Both the position numbers and the translations under genes were made by a program. Shown piece by piece: positions 1 to 10,960 of a stretch of DNA of 64,000 nucleotides. A model generated the notes under the pieces. That model had not been told where the DNA came from and ran no database searches. It saw nothing but the letters and a program-made list of their open reading frames with translations. Origin of the DNA: Poa pratensis (taxonomy: Eukaryota > Streptophyta > Magnoliopsida > Poales > Poaceae); NCBI GenBank assembly GCA_947311845.1, contig CAMZMU010000117.1, positions 73,675,042 through 73,739,041 on the forward strand. The letters run 5' to 3'. Numbering within the stretch: position 1 is the stretch's first letter; every line of letters starts with the position of its first letter.

Positions 1-1406
1 TATATAATTAAAGTAAAAGATAACCTACGGTGAAGATTTAGCAAAGCGGGAACGCGTCAATAATGAGTAGATGCACCGTTTGGAAATAGAGGTGGTACGA
101 TCCAATCTAGACTCAACCTGCTGCCCCTTCAGTTAATCTCCTTAGCTTGCTCGAGCGATTAAGAAGAGTCGACATCAAAGATCTACAGGTTTTACCGGTG
201 GCACGATCCCTCGATCCTCGCAGACTCGCCTGTGTCTGCGGACGCGGAAGACGTAAATCTGCCGGCGGCAAGCGCTACGTAATCCTTGATTCTTCTCAGC
301 TTCATCTCGATGTTTCTCTATATTTTGCGATTAATTTCTAGCTGGATTGGATAGCTAGCGCACTCCTTCCAATCAGCCAAAACACCATGCAGGAAATCTC
401 TAGCGTTCAGATGCAATCGGCCGTCCTTCGTTGCAGTCTGCACCCCTGGGCAGGAGACCTCACGAATTGTTCTTCACATGCAAAAGAGAAAGAAAATCGT
501 CAAGCAGGACTACTCTCGAGGCCGCTCTTCAAAGCCCGCCACGTCGACATACAGCCATCACAGGTCCGGCAGCACCAAGCTAGCTTTTACTGTCATACTT
601 ATTTTTGTTTTGTGAAGGTATTGGGTCGTTCAGGACTGCGCAAGGATTGCACATCGGGATTTCTTATCAGTCCATTCATTCATATGTAGTTTGACTATTA
701 TTTGTTTTCGTATGCAACTAGCCACTAATTATTGTTATGTTCGACCATTTCGTGTGCAGTTCTGGCTATATATGTGATCCAATCGTTAATCAGTTTGGGA
801 AAATACATCACCAATGATCTGCCACCTGGAGGATTAAAGAAATAATACTTCAGTGTTTTCTGACTTTCCGGTTCTATATGAATATTTGGTCTGCTAAGGG
901 ATGCATGAGTCCAATCTCAAACTATCAGTGTCAATGAAAACAGGCGACCCACATTTGTTCTATGTAGTATTTTGCCAGTTCTGGGAACGATGAAGTATAT
1001 TCCTCAATAGAAAGAGTAATGAAGCCAAGGTATATAACGATGGTTCTTTGCTTTGTACTGTCATATGCTTACTCTTTCAGTTTTTCTGTACTCTATAACC
1101 TACTGTAACAAAATCAGGTATGATTAAACTCCTGTAATATTTCTTGGTCTTTCATTAATATTAACAATTGGTTAGAACCTATCTACGACCATGGTTAATC
1201 TATCCTTATATATTACTCATTTTCTCAATTATGTTACAGATTAACTAAAGGACAAAAGGAGTCTTGGACATATCTCTCTTGATTTTTTTTTTACTCCACA
1301 TATTTTGGTCTGAGAAAATTGTCACATTAAAAAATTACTGATTTTTCTTGAGACATAATCTTTAGTTTTGGCATATCATCATAGTAGCACCAATTAATAT
1401 TTAGAT

Positions 1407-1631
1407 GTTAATTTAGTGGATTCCCTGCTATGCATTGCTCTCTTTTTTCTTATCAGAATTTGTTAAAGTGTAGAGTTGATCGCTCTACTAATAAAATCAA
1501 GGAGATGAATTATCAACTTGCGTTAATTTAGTGGATTCCCTGCTATGCATTGCTCTCTTTTTGCTTATCAAGTTAAACCGTAGAGTTGATCGCTCTACTA
1601 ATGAAATCAAAGAGATGCATTATCAACTTGC
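1407..1631. repeat. Imperfect tandem duplication, unit about 112 bp
   Basis: Two head-to-tail copies start at 1407 and 1522. Both begin GTTAATTTAGTGGATTCCC and both include GAGTTGATCGCTCTACTAAT. They differ by a few substitutions and a small indel in the middle. No coding potential is visible. Confidence 0.85.
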
Positions 1632-1738
1632 ATGAAAATTGTTTGAGGCAGGCTTGATAAATTAATTACAACGTAGAGAGAAAGGTGATCTGAGCCATCT
1701 AATTTGTGGACGCACTGCAGCATCAGCCAATGGTGTTG

Positions 1739-1830
1739 GAAATTTGCGAACCTTGCACTAAAACATGTCTAAATACATGTGCAGAAAAAGGCTATAAAGT
1801 CTTATATTTGTGCCTAAGTGTATGGTTTCA
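1739..1830. repeat. Degenerate Stowaway-like MITE remnant
   Basis: The core CTTGCACTAAAACATGTCTA, followed by AATACATGTG and AAGTCTTATATTTGTG, matches the interior of the intact Stowaway element at 54552-54649 with several changes. The terminal inverted repeats are no longer recognisable, so this is probably an old copy of the same family. Confidence 0.5.
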
Positions 1831-2045
1831 CATGTCATGACTTAGACCAGACTGAAATTTCAACTAATAAGATTTTCTATCCAAATTGTGCGTTCAAAAT
1901 GGTGACTACGAAAACACCACATTAAGTAATTGTATTTTTACTAAGATCCAAAGATATTTTACAGGTACAATTTTAGTGCAGTTTAGATGATAGGAGAAAA
2001 ATATAGTTTGAGCATAAGGCGTATGAAAGTTAACAGTAGAAGACT

Positions 2046-2096
2046 TAAAATAATAATTAGTATTTTTTTTTTGCGGGGTAAAATAATAATTAGTAT
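2046..2096. repeat. 18-bp direct repeat flanking a 15-nt T9-GCGGGG insert
   Basis: TAAAATAATAATTAGTAT is present at 2046-2063 and again, identically, at 2079-2096. Between them lie only nine T and GCGGGG. A long perfect flanking repeat around an oligo(T) block has the structure expected of a retroposon insertion (tail on the minus strand) truncated almost to nothing. Replication slippage is the alternative. Confidence 0.55.
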
Positions 2097-3098
2097 AAGA
2101 AATGAATTGGAGTAAAACCTAGCCGCGCAAATGCTACAATGAGTGAAACAATCATGGATTATCATATATTCTCAGTTGGGAAAACAGAAAATTAGAACTA
2201 GAAATGTGGGAACTTAACTTTTCTGGTAAGCTGGTGCTGTGCTACCAATCAATCGTCGCTGCTGTCATCGTGGATCTTGGAGACACGGAGATTAAGAATG
2301 GATCCAGGAGTAGACTGCGAACCGCCATGCCTCCCGATGCCAGATGCAGCTGCCGCCAAATCACCAAAAATCGGCGCACGGGAACTGGACGATTGTGACG
2401 CGAGCGCCCAGCTTGAGCCGCGCCAAGCGCCGAAGCGGGAGCGGCTGCCGAAGTAGAGCCCAGCGCGGTGGGGATTTTGGAGTAGAGCAGTGACTCACTG
2501 TCTAGAAGAGAACAGAACGTTTTTCTTAGGAAAAAAGTATGGAGAGCTGAGTATATGCGTTGTATACACTGTACACATGAATCAAAATGAAATAGTACCA
2601 TGCTTCGGCCGGAAAAATGAACTGCAAGAGGAATTGCACAGAGAAGCGTACATAGCTTTGTCACACGAGAAGAGTTATTTAACCTTATTAAAATATAGTG
2701 TAATAAAAAAATCAATTTAGCGCTAGATCAGAAATTTCTTTAATTCTTTCTAGCATAGGCAATTTGAACGGCGCAATAATATTTTTTTGGGAAAAGAACA
2801 TCTAAGAAAGGTAAATAAGGTATCAATTCAATGAAGAAAAAAATTAACCAAAAAACCACTATTTTAAACTTCGTAACATTTACATGGATTTGGTGCACAC
2901 AAAAAATGATTTGAGCTGTCAAAGAACGGGTAGTTCAGTTTCAGCATGACGTGATACAATTTTAACACGTTACACGCAAATATCTAATATCAAATAAAAA
3001 TGACAATTCTTAAAGCATTATATAAATCGAGAAAATGTTTAACTAAAAGAGTAAAATGTAAAAAATGTCATAGCAAAGTATATTTCTAATAGATTGGC

Positions 3099-3125
3099 TA
3101 GCCGCGCAATTTGCGCGGGCCACTC
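3099..3125 (+). repeat. Helitron-like 3' hairpin at a deletion junction
   Basis: CCGCGCAA and TTGCGCGG form an 8-bp perfect stem around a single-base loop, a common form of the hairpin near grass Helitron 3' ends. The terminal CTAG expected about 10 nt downstream is missing: retrotransposon LTR sequence begins at 3126 instead. A shorter related string, CTAGCCGCGCAA, also occurs at about 2119. The Helitron identity is an inference. Confidence 0.4.
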
Positions 3126-4143
3126 TCAGCCTGACGAGCCTCGCGAGGCATTTTCCCTCGCGAGGGCTTCTTCGCTCGGTTGAGCATTTCTGATAAGGAC
3201 CAGACGGTTGGCCTAGGGGCCTCGAGGGGAGCCTCTGCCTCGGGAAGGCCTCCAGGCCCTGGCGCGTCTCCGCGCCACCCTCGGGAGGTTTTCCCTCGCG
3301 GGAAGTCAACTGCTACCTCGGCGAGGCTTCGGGCCCTCGCGGGGTTCCTTCAAGTGGAAGCAAGCTCCTGCGCCGCTGCAGAGCGCACATGGGCTCTGCC
3401 CCGCCGCAGAGTGACGCGCGCGCTGCGCGCGATGACGAAGACGCCGCAGTTGCCATTCTCGTGTATAAAGTGGTCAAAGGAGCTGCGGCAAGCAAAGCGG
3501 ACTCCAAGACTTGCCAAATTGGTGATAAAGCGGCCGGCCGCCGCTACGCTCCAACTGCGACGTCACCGTGGGGCACGCCCCAAAGCTCTGCAGCGCCAGC
3601 CCACCGTCCTGGTTGGACGGTGGCTTTTTCTGCCAAGACGACGTGCTCTCTGCCATGGACCGCGTCCATGGACCCCCCGACGCTGTGCGCTGTGCTCCAA
3701 CTCGGCGGCATTGTGGTATCCCTTCCCGCCGGAGATTTTCGGGGAAGAGGACCAAGCCCAGTATATAAGGAGCCAGTGTACGACCTAGGAGGGGGATCCC
3801 GCATTCACAACTCATTCCACAACCAAGGAGCTACGTCTAAGGAAGAAGACGGAGCTCATTCCACCATAGTCCACCATAGCCATAACTGTGCCCTCGGCAA
3901 GCACTTGTACTGTGAACCTCTCCAAGCAGTGCAATACATCTTAGCAGGACGTAGGGCTTTTACACCTCACGGTGGGCCTGAACCTGGGTAGCGGCTCGTG
4001 TTCCTCTCTGCCGTGATGTTCCTCACCGAGCTCGACGAGCACCGTCGCCGAGGTTGTTGAGGATTTGTTTGACGTTGTGTTCAGCCCCTTACTCGTTTCC
4101 TGGCTTGAGAGACACCCCTAGTTCCTGGGACTAGTCTCCGACA
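3126..4143 (+). repeat. 5' LTR (left end missing) of the Tat-like element
   Basis: It aligns with 15136-16152 from TCAGCCTGACGAGCC to the terminal CCGACA. A TATA box (TATATAAGG) lies at 3762-3770. The first 85 bp present in the 3' LTR are absent, and foreign sequence with a hairpin replaces them. The region is rich in CTCGCGAG-type motifs. Confidence 0.9.
3762..3770 (+). promoter_or_regulatory. TATA box of the 5' LTR
   Basis: TATATAAGG in a GC-rich LTR, conserved at 15767-15775 in the 3' LTR. It is the probable core promoter of the element's genomic RNA. Confidence 0.6.
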
Positions 4144-4164
4144 TTTGGCGCGCCAGGTAGGGGG
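4144..4164 (+). other. Primer binding site region of the Tat-like element
   Basis: TTGGCGCGCCAGGTAGGGG follows the CCGACA end of the 5' LTR directly, in the position and form typical of plant gypsy primer binding sites. I did not assign the tRNA. Confidence 0.6.
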
Positions 4165-4202
4165 CTGAGGCGCGTCTTCAACTTCTTCAACCTCTCCGCG
4201 CC

Positions 4203-5650
4203 ATGACTGACACGCGAGCTGCGCGTCTCGCGCGACGGACGTCCGGCAGGGCCAACACCGAGCCCGCCGCCAACCACAACCCGCGTGGTCGCCCACGCGC
4301 CAACCGCGCTTCAGAGCGCAACGCCGAGCCGCGCGTCGAGCATCCTGAGGATGACGGCGGCAACGGCAGCGGCAACGACGGCGGCATCGACGGCGAGGAC
4401 GAGGGAGCTTCCTCCTTGCACCCATCCAGGCGCGAGAGCGCCTCCACGATGGGCCGAGCGCGCCCAGTCCAGCCACCGCGCTGCTGATGGCGCAAGAGCT
4501 GCTGCGCTACCGTCCCACGCAGGCGGGCCACGACAACTGGCTGGGCGTCTCGAGGAGCTCATCAACGCCGCCGCCGTTCCTGCCGCCACCACTGCAGCAC
4601 CAGCCCTCTCGCTCGCTGGTGCGCCACTCCGGACGCGAGGGGAACATAGCGCACGGCGCTCCTCCTCCCCCTCCGCCTCCGCCACCTCCTCCAGCTGCAG
4701 CTCCGGCAGCAAACCACCGCGCCGCGTCGCACGCATCCTCGCCGCACGACTGCCAGATGTGTGCAGCGGACTCCGGCGGATGCCCGCGTGGAGATCGAGC
4801 GCCAGAGGGACCGCCACAACCGCGTCGTGCAGGAGATTGCCGCTGCAGGTCGCCAGAACCGCGGCGTACTCGCTGGTGGCGCCGTGACATACGCCACGGG
4901 CTGCACCGCCTTCACCCGCAACCTGCGCCGCGTCGTCTGGCCGTGAAGTTCAAGCCAGACCTCCCTCCCGCTACGACGGCAGGACCAACCCTCTGGAGTT
5001 CCTGCAGCTCTACACCGTCTCCATCCAGGCTGCAGGAGGCGACGACAAGGTGATGGCCAACTGGCTCTCCATGGCGCTCAAGGACTCCGCGCTCTCGTGG
5101 CTCATGAACCTCCCCGAGAACACCATCGACACGTGGGAGGACCTCTGCAAGGTCTTCGTCGCCAACTTCAAGGGCACCTACGACGCGCGCTCACCTACAA
5201 CGACCTTCGCGCGGTGCGCCAGAAGCCTGACGAGACCCTCCGCAGATACATCCAGCGCTTCAGCCAGGTCCGCAACAAGATTCCGAACATCCCGGACTCG
5301 CACGTCATCTCCGCCTTCAGGGAGGGCGTCACGAACCACAGGATGCTCGAGAAGCTCGGCATCCACGACACCCTCTCCTCTGTGGTGAAGCTCTTTGATC
5401 TGGCTGACAAGTGCGCCAAGGCTGAAGAGGGCCTCCTCTTCGTCAAGAAGGAAGTGGAGGAGGACCCTCCAGAGGGGTCCAGGAGCAAGAAGAAGCCTGC
5501 GAGAAGCGCAAGACCACCGCCATCCTCGCGGCAGAGCCTGACGCAAAGCAGCCTCGCGAGGCCTCTCCGGCGGCTGAAGAGAAAAAGGCGGACAATCGCC
5601 CATACTGCATCTACCACAACAGGCACAACCACGCCACTGAGACTGCTGGG
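4203..5650 (+). pseudogene. gag of the Tat-like element, frameshifted
   Basis: The ATG at 4203 opens a basic N-terminal region (MTDTRAARLARR) that runs 94 codons. Coding similarity then moves between frames: 4487-5053, then 5050 onward, then the frame of 5097. The retrotransposon gag domain is recognisable around 5050-5450, with WLSMALKDSALSWL in one frame and RQKPDETLRRYIQRFSQVRN in another. It would form the capsid that packages the element's RNA. At least two frameshifts make it non-functional as read. The stretch 5660-5740 encodes a Gly/Arg-rich segment before the protease. Confidence 0.75.
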
Positions 5651-5712
5651 AGCTCAAGCAGCTCAGCAAGGAGCGGAGAAGAACCAGGGCCGCGGCGGCC
5701 GCGGCGGAGGCC

Positions 5713-6600
5713 GTGGTGGCCGCGGAGGTGGACGCCACAACTTCCAGCAGGGCTCGGGGGAACAACGCTGGGCAAAACGGCAACCTCCCCGACGAGAACC
5801 CTGGGGGCTACCAGGCCCCTCAGGGGGCAATAGCCTGCATCCTCGGCGGGTCCCAGGCGCCCAAGTCCAACAACCACTTCAAGCAATTCTCTCGCGAGGT
5901 CAGCGCAGCGCTTCCAGGGCTTGAGGCTTCCCAGCCCCTCAAGTGGTCACAGTACACCATCGCCTTCGACTCCAAGGACCACCCCAAGTCGACCAAGGCT
6001 GTAGGCACCATCCCTCTGGTGTGCACCCCCATCATCAACAACATCGCCGTCGCCAAGACACTCATAGATGGGGGTGCGGGCTTGAACGTCATCTCTGTCG
6101 AGACCTTCGAGCAGCTTCAAGTGCCCTACGAGTGGCTCATGCCCTCTAGGCCCTTCACGGGGGTGACAAGTGGCTCCACCACACCTCTGGGGCAGGTGAG
6201 GCTCGCGGTCACCTTCGGCACGCCGCAGAACTACCGCACCGAGCAGATCGACTTCGACGTCGCACACATTGGCCTGCCCTACAACGCCATCCTCGGCTAC
6301 CCCGCCCTCGCGAAGTTCATGGCTGTCACTCACCATGCCTACAACATCGTCAAGCTTCCAGGCAGCGGCGGCACCATCGCCATCCACGGTCAAGTCCAGG
6401 ACGCAATGCGCTCTGTCGAGACCGCCTACAAGGCCGCTGCCGTGGCATTCCCCGCTGATGAGGACATGGAGCCCCTCGAGAGGCCCGCGAAGAAGAAGCA
6501 GCTGTTCTCACAGGAGCAGGCAGCCACGAAGAAGGTGTCACTGGACGCCAGCGGCTCGGGGGCTAGCGTCACCATAGGCGCTGGCTTGCCTCCCAAATAG
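5713..6600 (+). CDS. Retropepsin-type protease region of the Tat-like element
   Basis: An open frame of 295 codons contains the aspartic protease signature: TLIDGGAGLNVIS at about residues 117-129, and a second hydrophobic motif YNAILGYPALAKF at about 189-201. The family cleaves the Gag-Pol polyprotein inside the particle. The frame ends with TAG at 6598-6600 and continues in the same frame into the RT ORF, so one stop codon separates gag-protease from pol. It could be a mutation or a read-through stop; other damage to the element favours mutation. Confidence 0.8.
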   Translation: MVAAEVDATTSSRARGNNAGQNGNLPDENPGGYQAPQGAIACILGGSQAPKSNNHFKQFSREVSAALPGLEASQPLKWSQYTIAFDSKDHPKSTKAVGTIPLVCTPIINNIAVAKTLIDGGAGLNVISVETFEQLQVPYEWLMPSRPFTGVTSGSTTPLGQVRLAVTFGTPQNYRTEQIDFDVAHIGLPYNAILGYPALAKFMAVTHHAYNIVKLPGSGGTIAIHGQVQDAMRSVETAYKAAAVAFPADEDMEPLERPAKKKQLFSQEQAATKKVSLDASGSGASVTIGAGLPPK

Positions 6601-8200
6601 GAAAGCGCGCTCGTCGCCTTCCTCAGGGCAAACTCTGACATGTTCGCATGGACACCGTCAGAGATGTCCGGAGTACCGAGGGAGGTGATCGAGCACCACT
6701 TAGCCGTGTGTCCAAACGCACGCCCCGTGAAGCAGAAAGCACGGCGCCAGGCGCCAGAGAAGCAAGAGTTCATCATCAAGGAAGTAGAGAAGTTGAAAGA
6801 AGCGCACATCATCAGAGAAGTTCCACACCCCACATGGCTCTCCAACACGGTGGTCGTTCCCAAGCACACCGGGGGCGGCAGGCTCTGCATCGACTACACC
6901 GACCTCAACAAGGCCTGCCCCAAGGACCCGTACCCCATGCCTCGGATAGACCAGATCGTGGACTCCACCGCCGGCTGCGACCTCCTCTGTTTTCTGGATG
7001 CCTTCTCAGGCTACCACCAGATCAAGATGGCGAAGGAGGATGAGGAGAAGACAGCATTCCTCACCCCTTGTGGTGTGTATTGCTACGTCTGCATGCCCTT
7101 TGGCCTGAAGAACGCCGGCGCCACCTTCCAGAGGCTCATGAGGAAGGCCTTGGGGGCTCAGATGGGAAGAAATGCAGAAGCCTACGTCGACGACATCGTG
7201 GTCAAGACTCGCGAAGAGCACACCCTCATGGAGGACCTCGAGGAGACCTTTGCCAGCCTGCGCAAAGTAAGCATCAAGCTGAACCCCGCCAAGTGCGTCT
7301 TCGGGGTACCGTCAGGCAAACTCCTCGGGTTCCTAGTGTCTCACCGCGGCATAGAAGCGAATCCTGACAAGATCAAAGCCATAGAAGAGATGCAGCCACC
7401 TCGTCGCCTCAAGGACATGCAGCGCCTCGCGGGATGCATGGCCAGCCTCGGCCGTTTCATCTCCAAGTTCGGCGAGAGGGCGCTGCCATTTTTCAAGCTC
7501 ATGAAGCGGTCTGGCACGTTCAAGTGGACGCCTGAGGCGGACAAGGCATTTGAAGACCTGAAGAAGTACTTGGCTAGCCCACCTGTCATGGTTGCCCCAA
7601 GGCCTGGCGAGCATCTGAAGCTGTACCTATCAGCCACTCCACAAACAGTGAGCGCAGCCTTGGTGGCAGAAAGGGAAGAGCCAGTCCTCGCCAAGAAGGA
7701 CACCGCCACGCCAAGCCCAGATCCCCCCGACAAGGAAACATCCTCTTCAGGCCCTGAGCCCCATGCCGAGCCCGCGCAACCAGAAGGCACCCTCGTCGAG
7801 GGTCCACCTCTCGAGAGGCTCGACAAGGCTCCCGAGGAGCCCAGCGCTGCGTCACCATCGACAACCCTCGTCGAGCATCCCGTCTACTTCGTCAGCACTG
7901 TGCTGCGAGATGCTCGCGAGCGGTACACTATGCAGCAGAAGCTCCTCCTCGCGCTCCTCATCGCTTCCAGGAAGCTGCGCCACTACTTCCAGGGCCACCC
8001 CATCACGGTGGTCACATCATTCCCTCTGGAGCAGATCCTGCGCAATCCAAACGCCACTGACCGCGTCGCAGGGTGGAACATTGAGCTGCAACCTTTTGGC
8101 CTGCGCTTCGACACCACCAGGGTCATCAAGGGGAGAGCATTGGCTGACTTCGTCGCCGAGTGGACAGACACCAGCAAGAAGAGCCTCATGAGGCAGAATC
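6601..8200 (+). CDS. Reverse transcriptase of the Tat-like element
   Basis: The frame is open from the stop at 6600 (first ATG 6640) to 8292. RT motifs in order are the LCIDYTDLNKACPKDPYP block, LDAFSGYHQI, MPFGLKNAGATFQRLM and the catalytic AYVDDIVVKT. A connection region and an RNase H-like tether follow (ASRKLRHYFQGHPITVV, NIELQPFGLRFD). It would copy genomic RNA into cDNA. The spacer at about 7700-7870 is rich in Pro, Ser and Glu. After about 8200 the true coding frame changes to that of the RNase H. Confidence 0.9.
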
Positions 8201-8672
8201 CACGCCAGCAGGAGACACGGCGCCAAGCCACTGGACCATGCACTTCGACGGAGCATTCGCATGCCAGAACGCTGGGGCTGGCGTCGTCCTGACCTCACCC
8301 AAGGGCGACAAGCTCTACTACGCCGTCCAGCTGTGCTTCACGACAGACAAGGTCTCCAACAACATCGCCGAGTACGAGGGCCTCCTCGCCGGGCTCAGAG
8401 CCGCAATCGCCCTCGGCATCAAGCGCTTACTCATCAAGGGCGACTCCCAGCTCCTCGTCAACTTCTCCAACAAGAGCTACACGCCTAAGGACGGCCATAT
8501 GGCCGCTTACCTCGAGGAGGTCCGCAAGCTCGAGAAACACTTCAAGGGGATGGAGCTCAGGCACATCCCACGAAGGGAGAACCAGGAGGCCGACGACATC
8601 GCCAGGCGAGCATCACGCAGAGAAGCCCAGCAGGCGGGCGTGTTCGAGGAGAGACTCACCAGGCATCGGTGA
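8190..8672 (+). CDS. RNase H domain of the Tat-like element
   Basis: It lies in a different frame from the RT ORF, so a frameshift near 8200 separates them. HWTMHFDGA opens the domain with its first catalytic Asp. NIAEYEGLLAGL supplies the Glu, IKGDSQLLV the second Asp, and ENQEADDIARRA the final Asp. The domain degrades the RNA strand of the hybrid. It ends at a stop at about 8670, before the integrase. Confidence 0.85.
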   Translation, partial: EAESTPAGDTAPSHWTMHFDGAFACQNAGAGVVLTSPKGDKLYYAVQLCFTTDKVSNNIAEYEGLLAGLRAAIALGIKRLLIKGDSQLLVNFSNKSYTPKDGHMAAYLEEVRKLEKHFKGMELRHIPRRENQEADDIARRASRREAQQAGVFEERLTRHR

Positions 8673-8779
8673 AACAGCCAAAAGAAGCGTGAAATGAACA
8701 TGGACGAAGAGCTCCCACCACCACCAACATCTGGAGCACCAGCTGCGGTCCACCCACAGGGGAACGCCTGCTGCTGGCC

Positions 8780-10030
8780 ATGACACACAAGAGACGGGCT
8801 GGATCGATGAGCTCAAGGAGTACCTCAGGGACGGAGTCCTCCCTGAAGAGGACGCAGAAGCAGAGAGAGTTGCTCGCCAGGCCAAGTCATACTGCCTTCA
8901 CGAGGGAGACCTGTACCGCAAGCGTCCAAATGGAGTTGCACTAAAATGCGTCCCCCCTGAAGAAGGCCGCCAGCTGATCAAGGACATACACAGTGGAGAA
9001 TGTGGCCACCACTCATCATCACGCACCCTGCAGGGAAAGTCTTCAGGAGTGGTTTATTGGCCCTCAGTGCTTCAAGATGCAACCACCGTTGTCCAGGCTT
9101 GCGAGGCATGCCAGTTCCACGCCAAGCAAGTCCACCAGCCCGCACTGGGGCTCCAGACCATCCCTCTCTCCTGGCCCTTGCGGTCTGGGGGCTGGACATC
9201 CTGGGACCTTTCCCACGCTCCAGCGGGGGCTACCGCTACCTCTACGTCGCCATCGACAAGTTCACCAAATGGGCGGAGGTTGAAGCGGTGCGCACCATCC
9301 CGGCGAGATCAGCGGTGAAATTCATCAGAGGCCTGGCCTGTCGCTTCGGCGTGCCAAATCGCATCATCACCGACAACGGCTCACAGTTCACCAGCGGCAT
9401 CTTCAGGGCCTACTGCGAGAGTCTGGCACACGGCTCTGCTTCGCCTCGGTGGCTCATCCACGAAGCAACGGGCAGGCTGAGCGGGCGAACGCAGAAGTGC
9501 TCAAGGGCCTCAAGACAAGAAGCTTCAATCGCCTCAAGGCCCACGGCAAGAACTGGATCGAAGAGCTCCCCTCCGTGCTCTGGTCCATCCGCACCACCGC
9601 CACGAAGCCCACTGGAGAAACGCCGTTCGCTCTCGTCTATGGCGCTGAAGCAGTCCTCCCCACCGAGATCAAGCATGGGTCCCCACGGATCCTTGCTTTC
9701 AACGAGGACAACCAAGAGGAGCTCCACAACGACGACTTGCTGCTGCTCGATGGACTACGCCGCCGTGCCGCCCTCCGAGCGGCGAAGTACCAGCAAGACC
9801 TGCGCCGCTACCACAGCCGCCACATACGGCCGCGCACCCTCGAGACAGGCGATCTCGTCCTCAGGAGGATCCTCTCCAGAGAGGCCTCCACAAGCTCTCA
9901 CCCATGTGGGAAGGCCCCTACAGGGTCGCGCACATCGCCAGGCCTGGCGCGGTACGGCTCGAGACGGAAGACGGCGATCCGATCAAAAATCCATGGAACA
10001 TCGAGCACCTACGCAAGTTCTACCCGTGAT
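8780..10030 (+). pseudogene. Integrase of the Tat-like element, several frameshifts
   Basis: The pieces appear in order but in different frames. An H2C2-like zinc-binding region lies at about 8985-9125. The core is at about 9190-9420, with LDILGPFPRSSGGYRYLYVA and ITDNGSQFTSGIFRAYC supplying the two Asp. AHPRSNGQAERANAEVLKGL at 9449 supplies the Glu. The C-terminal region follows (AKYQQDLRRYHSRH). The domain normally joins element cDNA to host DNA. At least two frameshifts, near 9190 and 9430, show that this copy cannot make an intact integrase. Confidence 0.8.
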
Positions 10031-10960
10031 CACGTCGCGGCAGGCATTTTTTGTCTCAAGAGGGAAGCACGCGTCTTCACCTCCCAGCTTCACCAAGCTT
10101 TCCCTTCACGAGGGCCATCTCCACTGAGAGTTTCCTACAACGCGTCGCCACGGGCCGCGGGAAGCCTCAGCCACTCCATGTGGAACCCCATGCCCAGACA
10201 TGGCGGACTTTGTCTTGGCCTCGCCAAGTGTAATGAACAATTTCAGGTCATCATGAACCTATTGCGCTTCGGCGCCGTTATGTAATATTGCTTGGTGAGT
10301 TTGTTTCTTACATTTCATTCGCGCTCACATTTTTCCCCATGCGCACCTCGCGAGCGGGGGCTGAGCACGGTGCCTGTGTCTCGGGAGCATCCCAGCAGCA
10401 TCGTAAAATCCAAAGGATCCGAGCTCTAACTCGTGGCTCTCCGCCCACGACCGTTATCTCACCAAAGAGCTCTGACTCGTGGGTTAGCTCCCATGCACGT
10501 CACCTCACCAAGGACCTTGGTGCTTATTCTCCTCGTGAGATACCCATGAGGAAATCTATGAGCGCGCATGAGTTGTACAACTATGCTTTGCTTGTGGGTT
10601 CTCTCTCTCTCTCTCCAACACAGGGAACAAGACGCCTTGCAGGGCTCCAAAAGCTCCAAGCCAGCCTCAGGCAGCCTCGAGAGGGAGAACACCTCACCAG
10701 GAACACAACACCCTCTACAAAGCAGGCGTCTCGCCAGAGCTAAGTCCAGAACTTACGCCTCATGAGCTCTTTTTCCCTCTCGCTGGTTTTGTCGCCCCTC
10801 GAGCCTCTCTTTTCTCTCTTACGCCTCATGGGCTGCTTGCACGTCAAAGGGGAGCCCCTGAGCATCGCGCCTCGAGGGCTCTTACCTCTCTAAGCCTTAC
10901 GCACCCCCCGGCCTTGTCGAGCCCTGACTCCGGCATACCGAAGCGGCGGTGCTATTTGCG
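10031..10960. other. Non-coding region after pol of the Tat-like element
   Basis: It lies between the integrase and the end of the antisense ORF. It contains diverged repeats of CTCGTGG/CTCACCAAGG at 10420-10520 and a short CT microsatellite at 10598-10616. No domain is visible in the short ORFs. Confidence 0.6.

Larger units (their letters stand above)
1..3098. other. Low-copy intergenic DNA without a convincing gene
   Basis: Only short ORFs occur here. The longest (147-341 and 387-689 on +, 2715-2242 on -) show no domain I recognise. The GC-rich stretch 2250-2470 looks exon-like on the minus strand and could be the first exon of a gene fragment, but no partner exon is visible. The rest is AT-rich with small repeats listed separately. 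Transcribed but non-coding sequence cannot be excluded. Confidence 0.5.

Noticed and set aside
3107..3122. Rho-independent terminator
   Set aside because: The hairpin has no U-tract and the genome is eukaryotic. A Helitron-type hairpin is the better reading.
4285..4887. Long overlapping ORFs on both strands in the gag region of the Tat-like element
   Set aside because: The DNA is very GC-rich and stop-poor. Only pieces with gag similarity were kept; the others are frame shadows.
10598..10616. CT microsatellite, and a similar one at 33895-33935
   Set aside because: Short simple repeats of no special interest beyond marker use.
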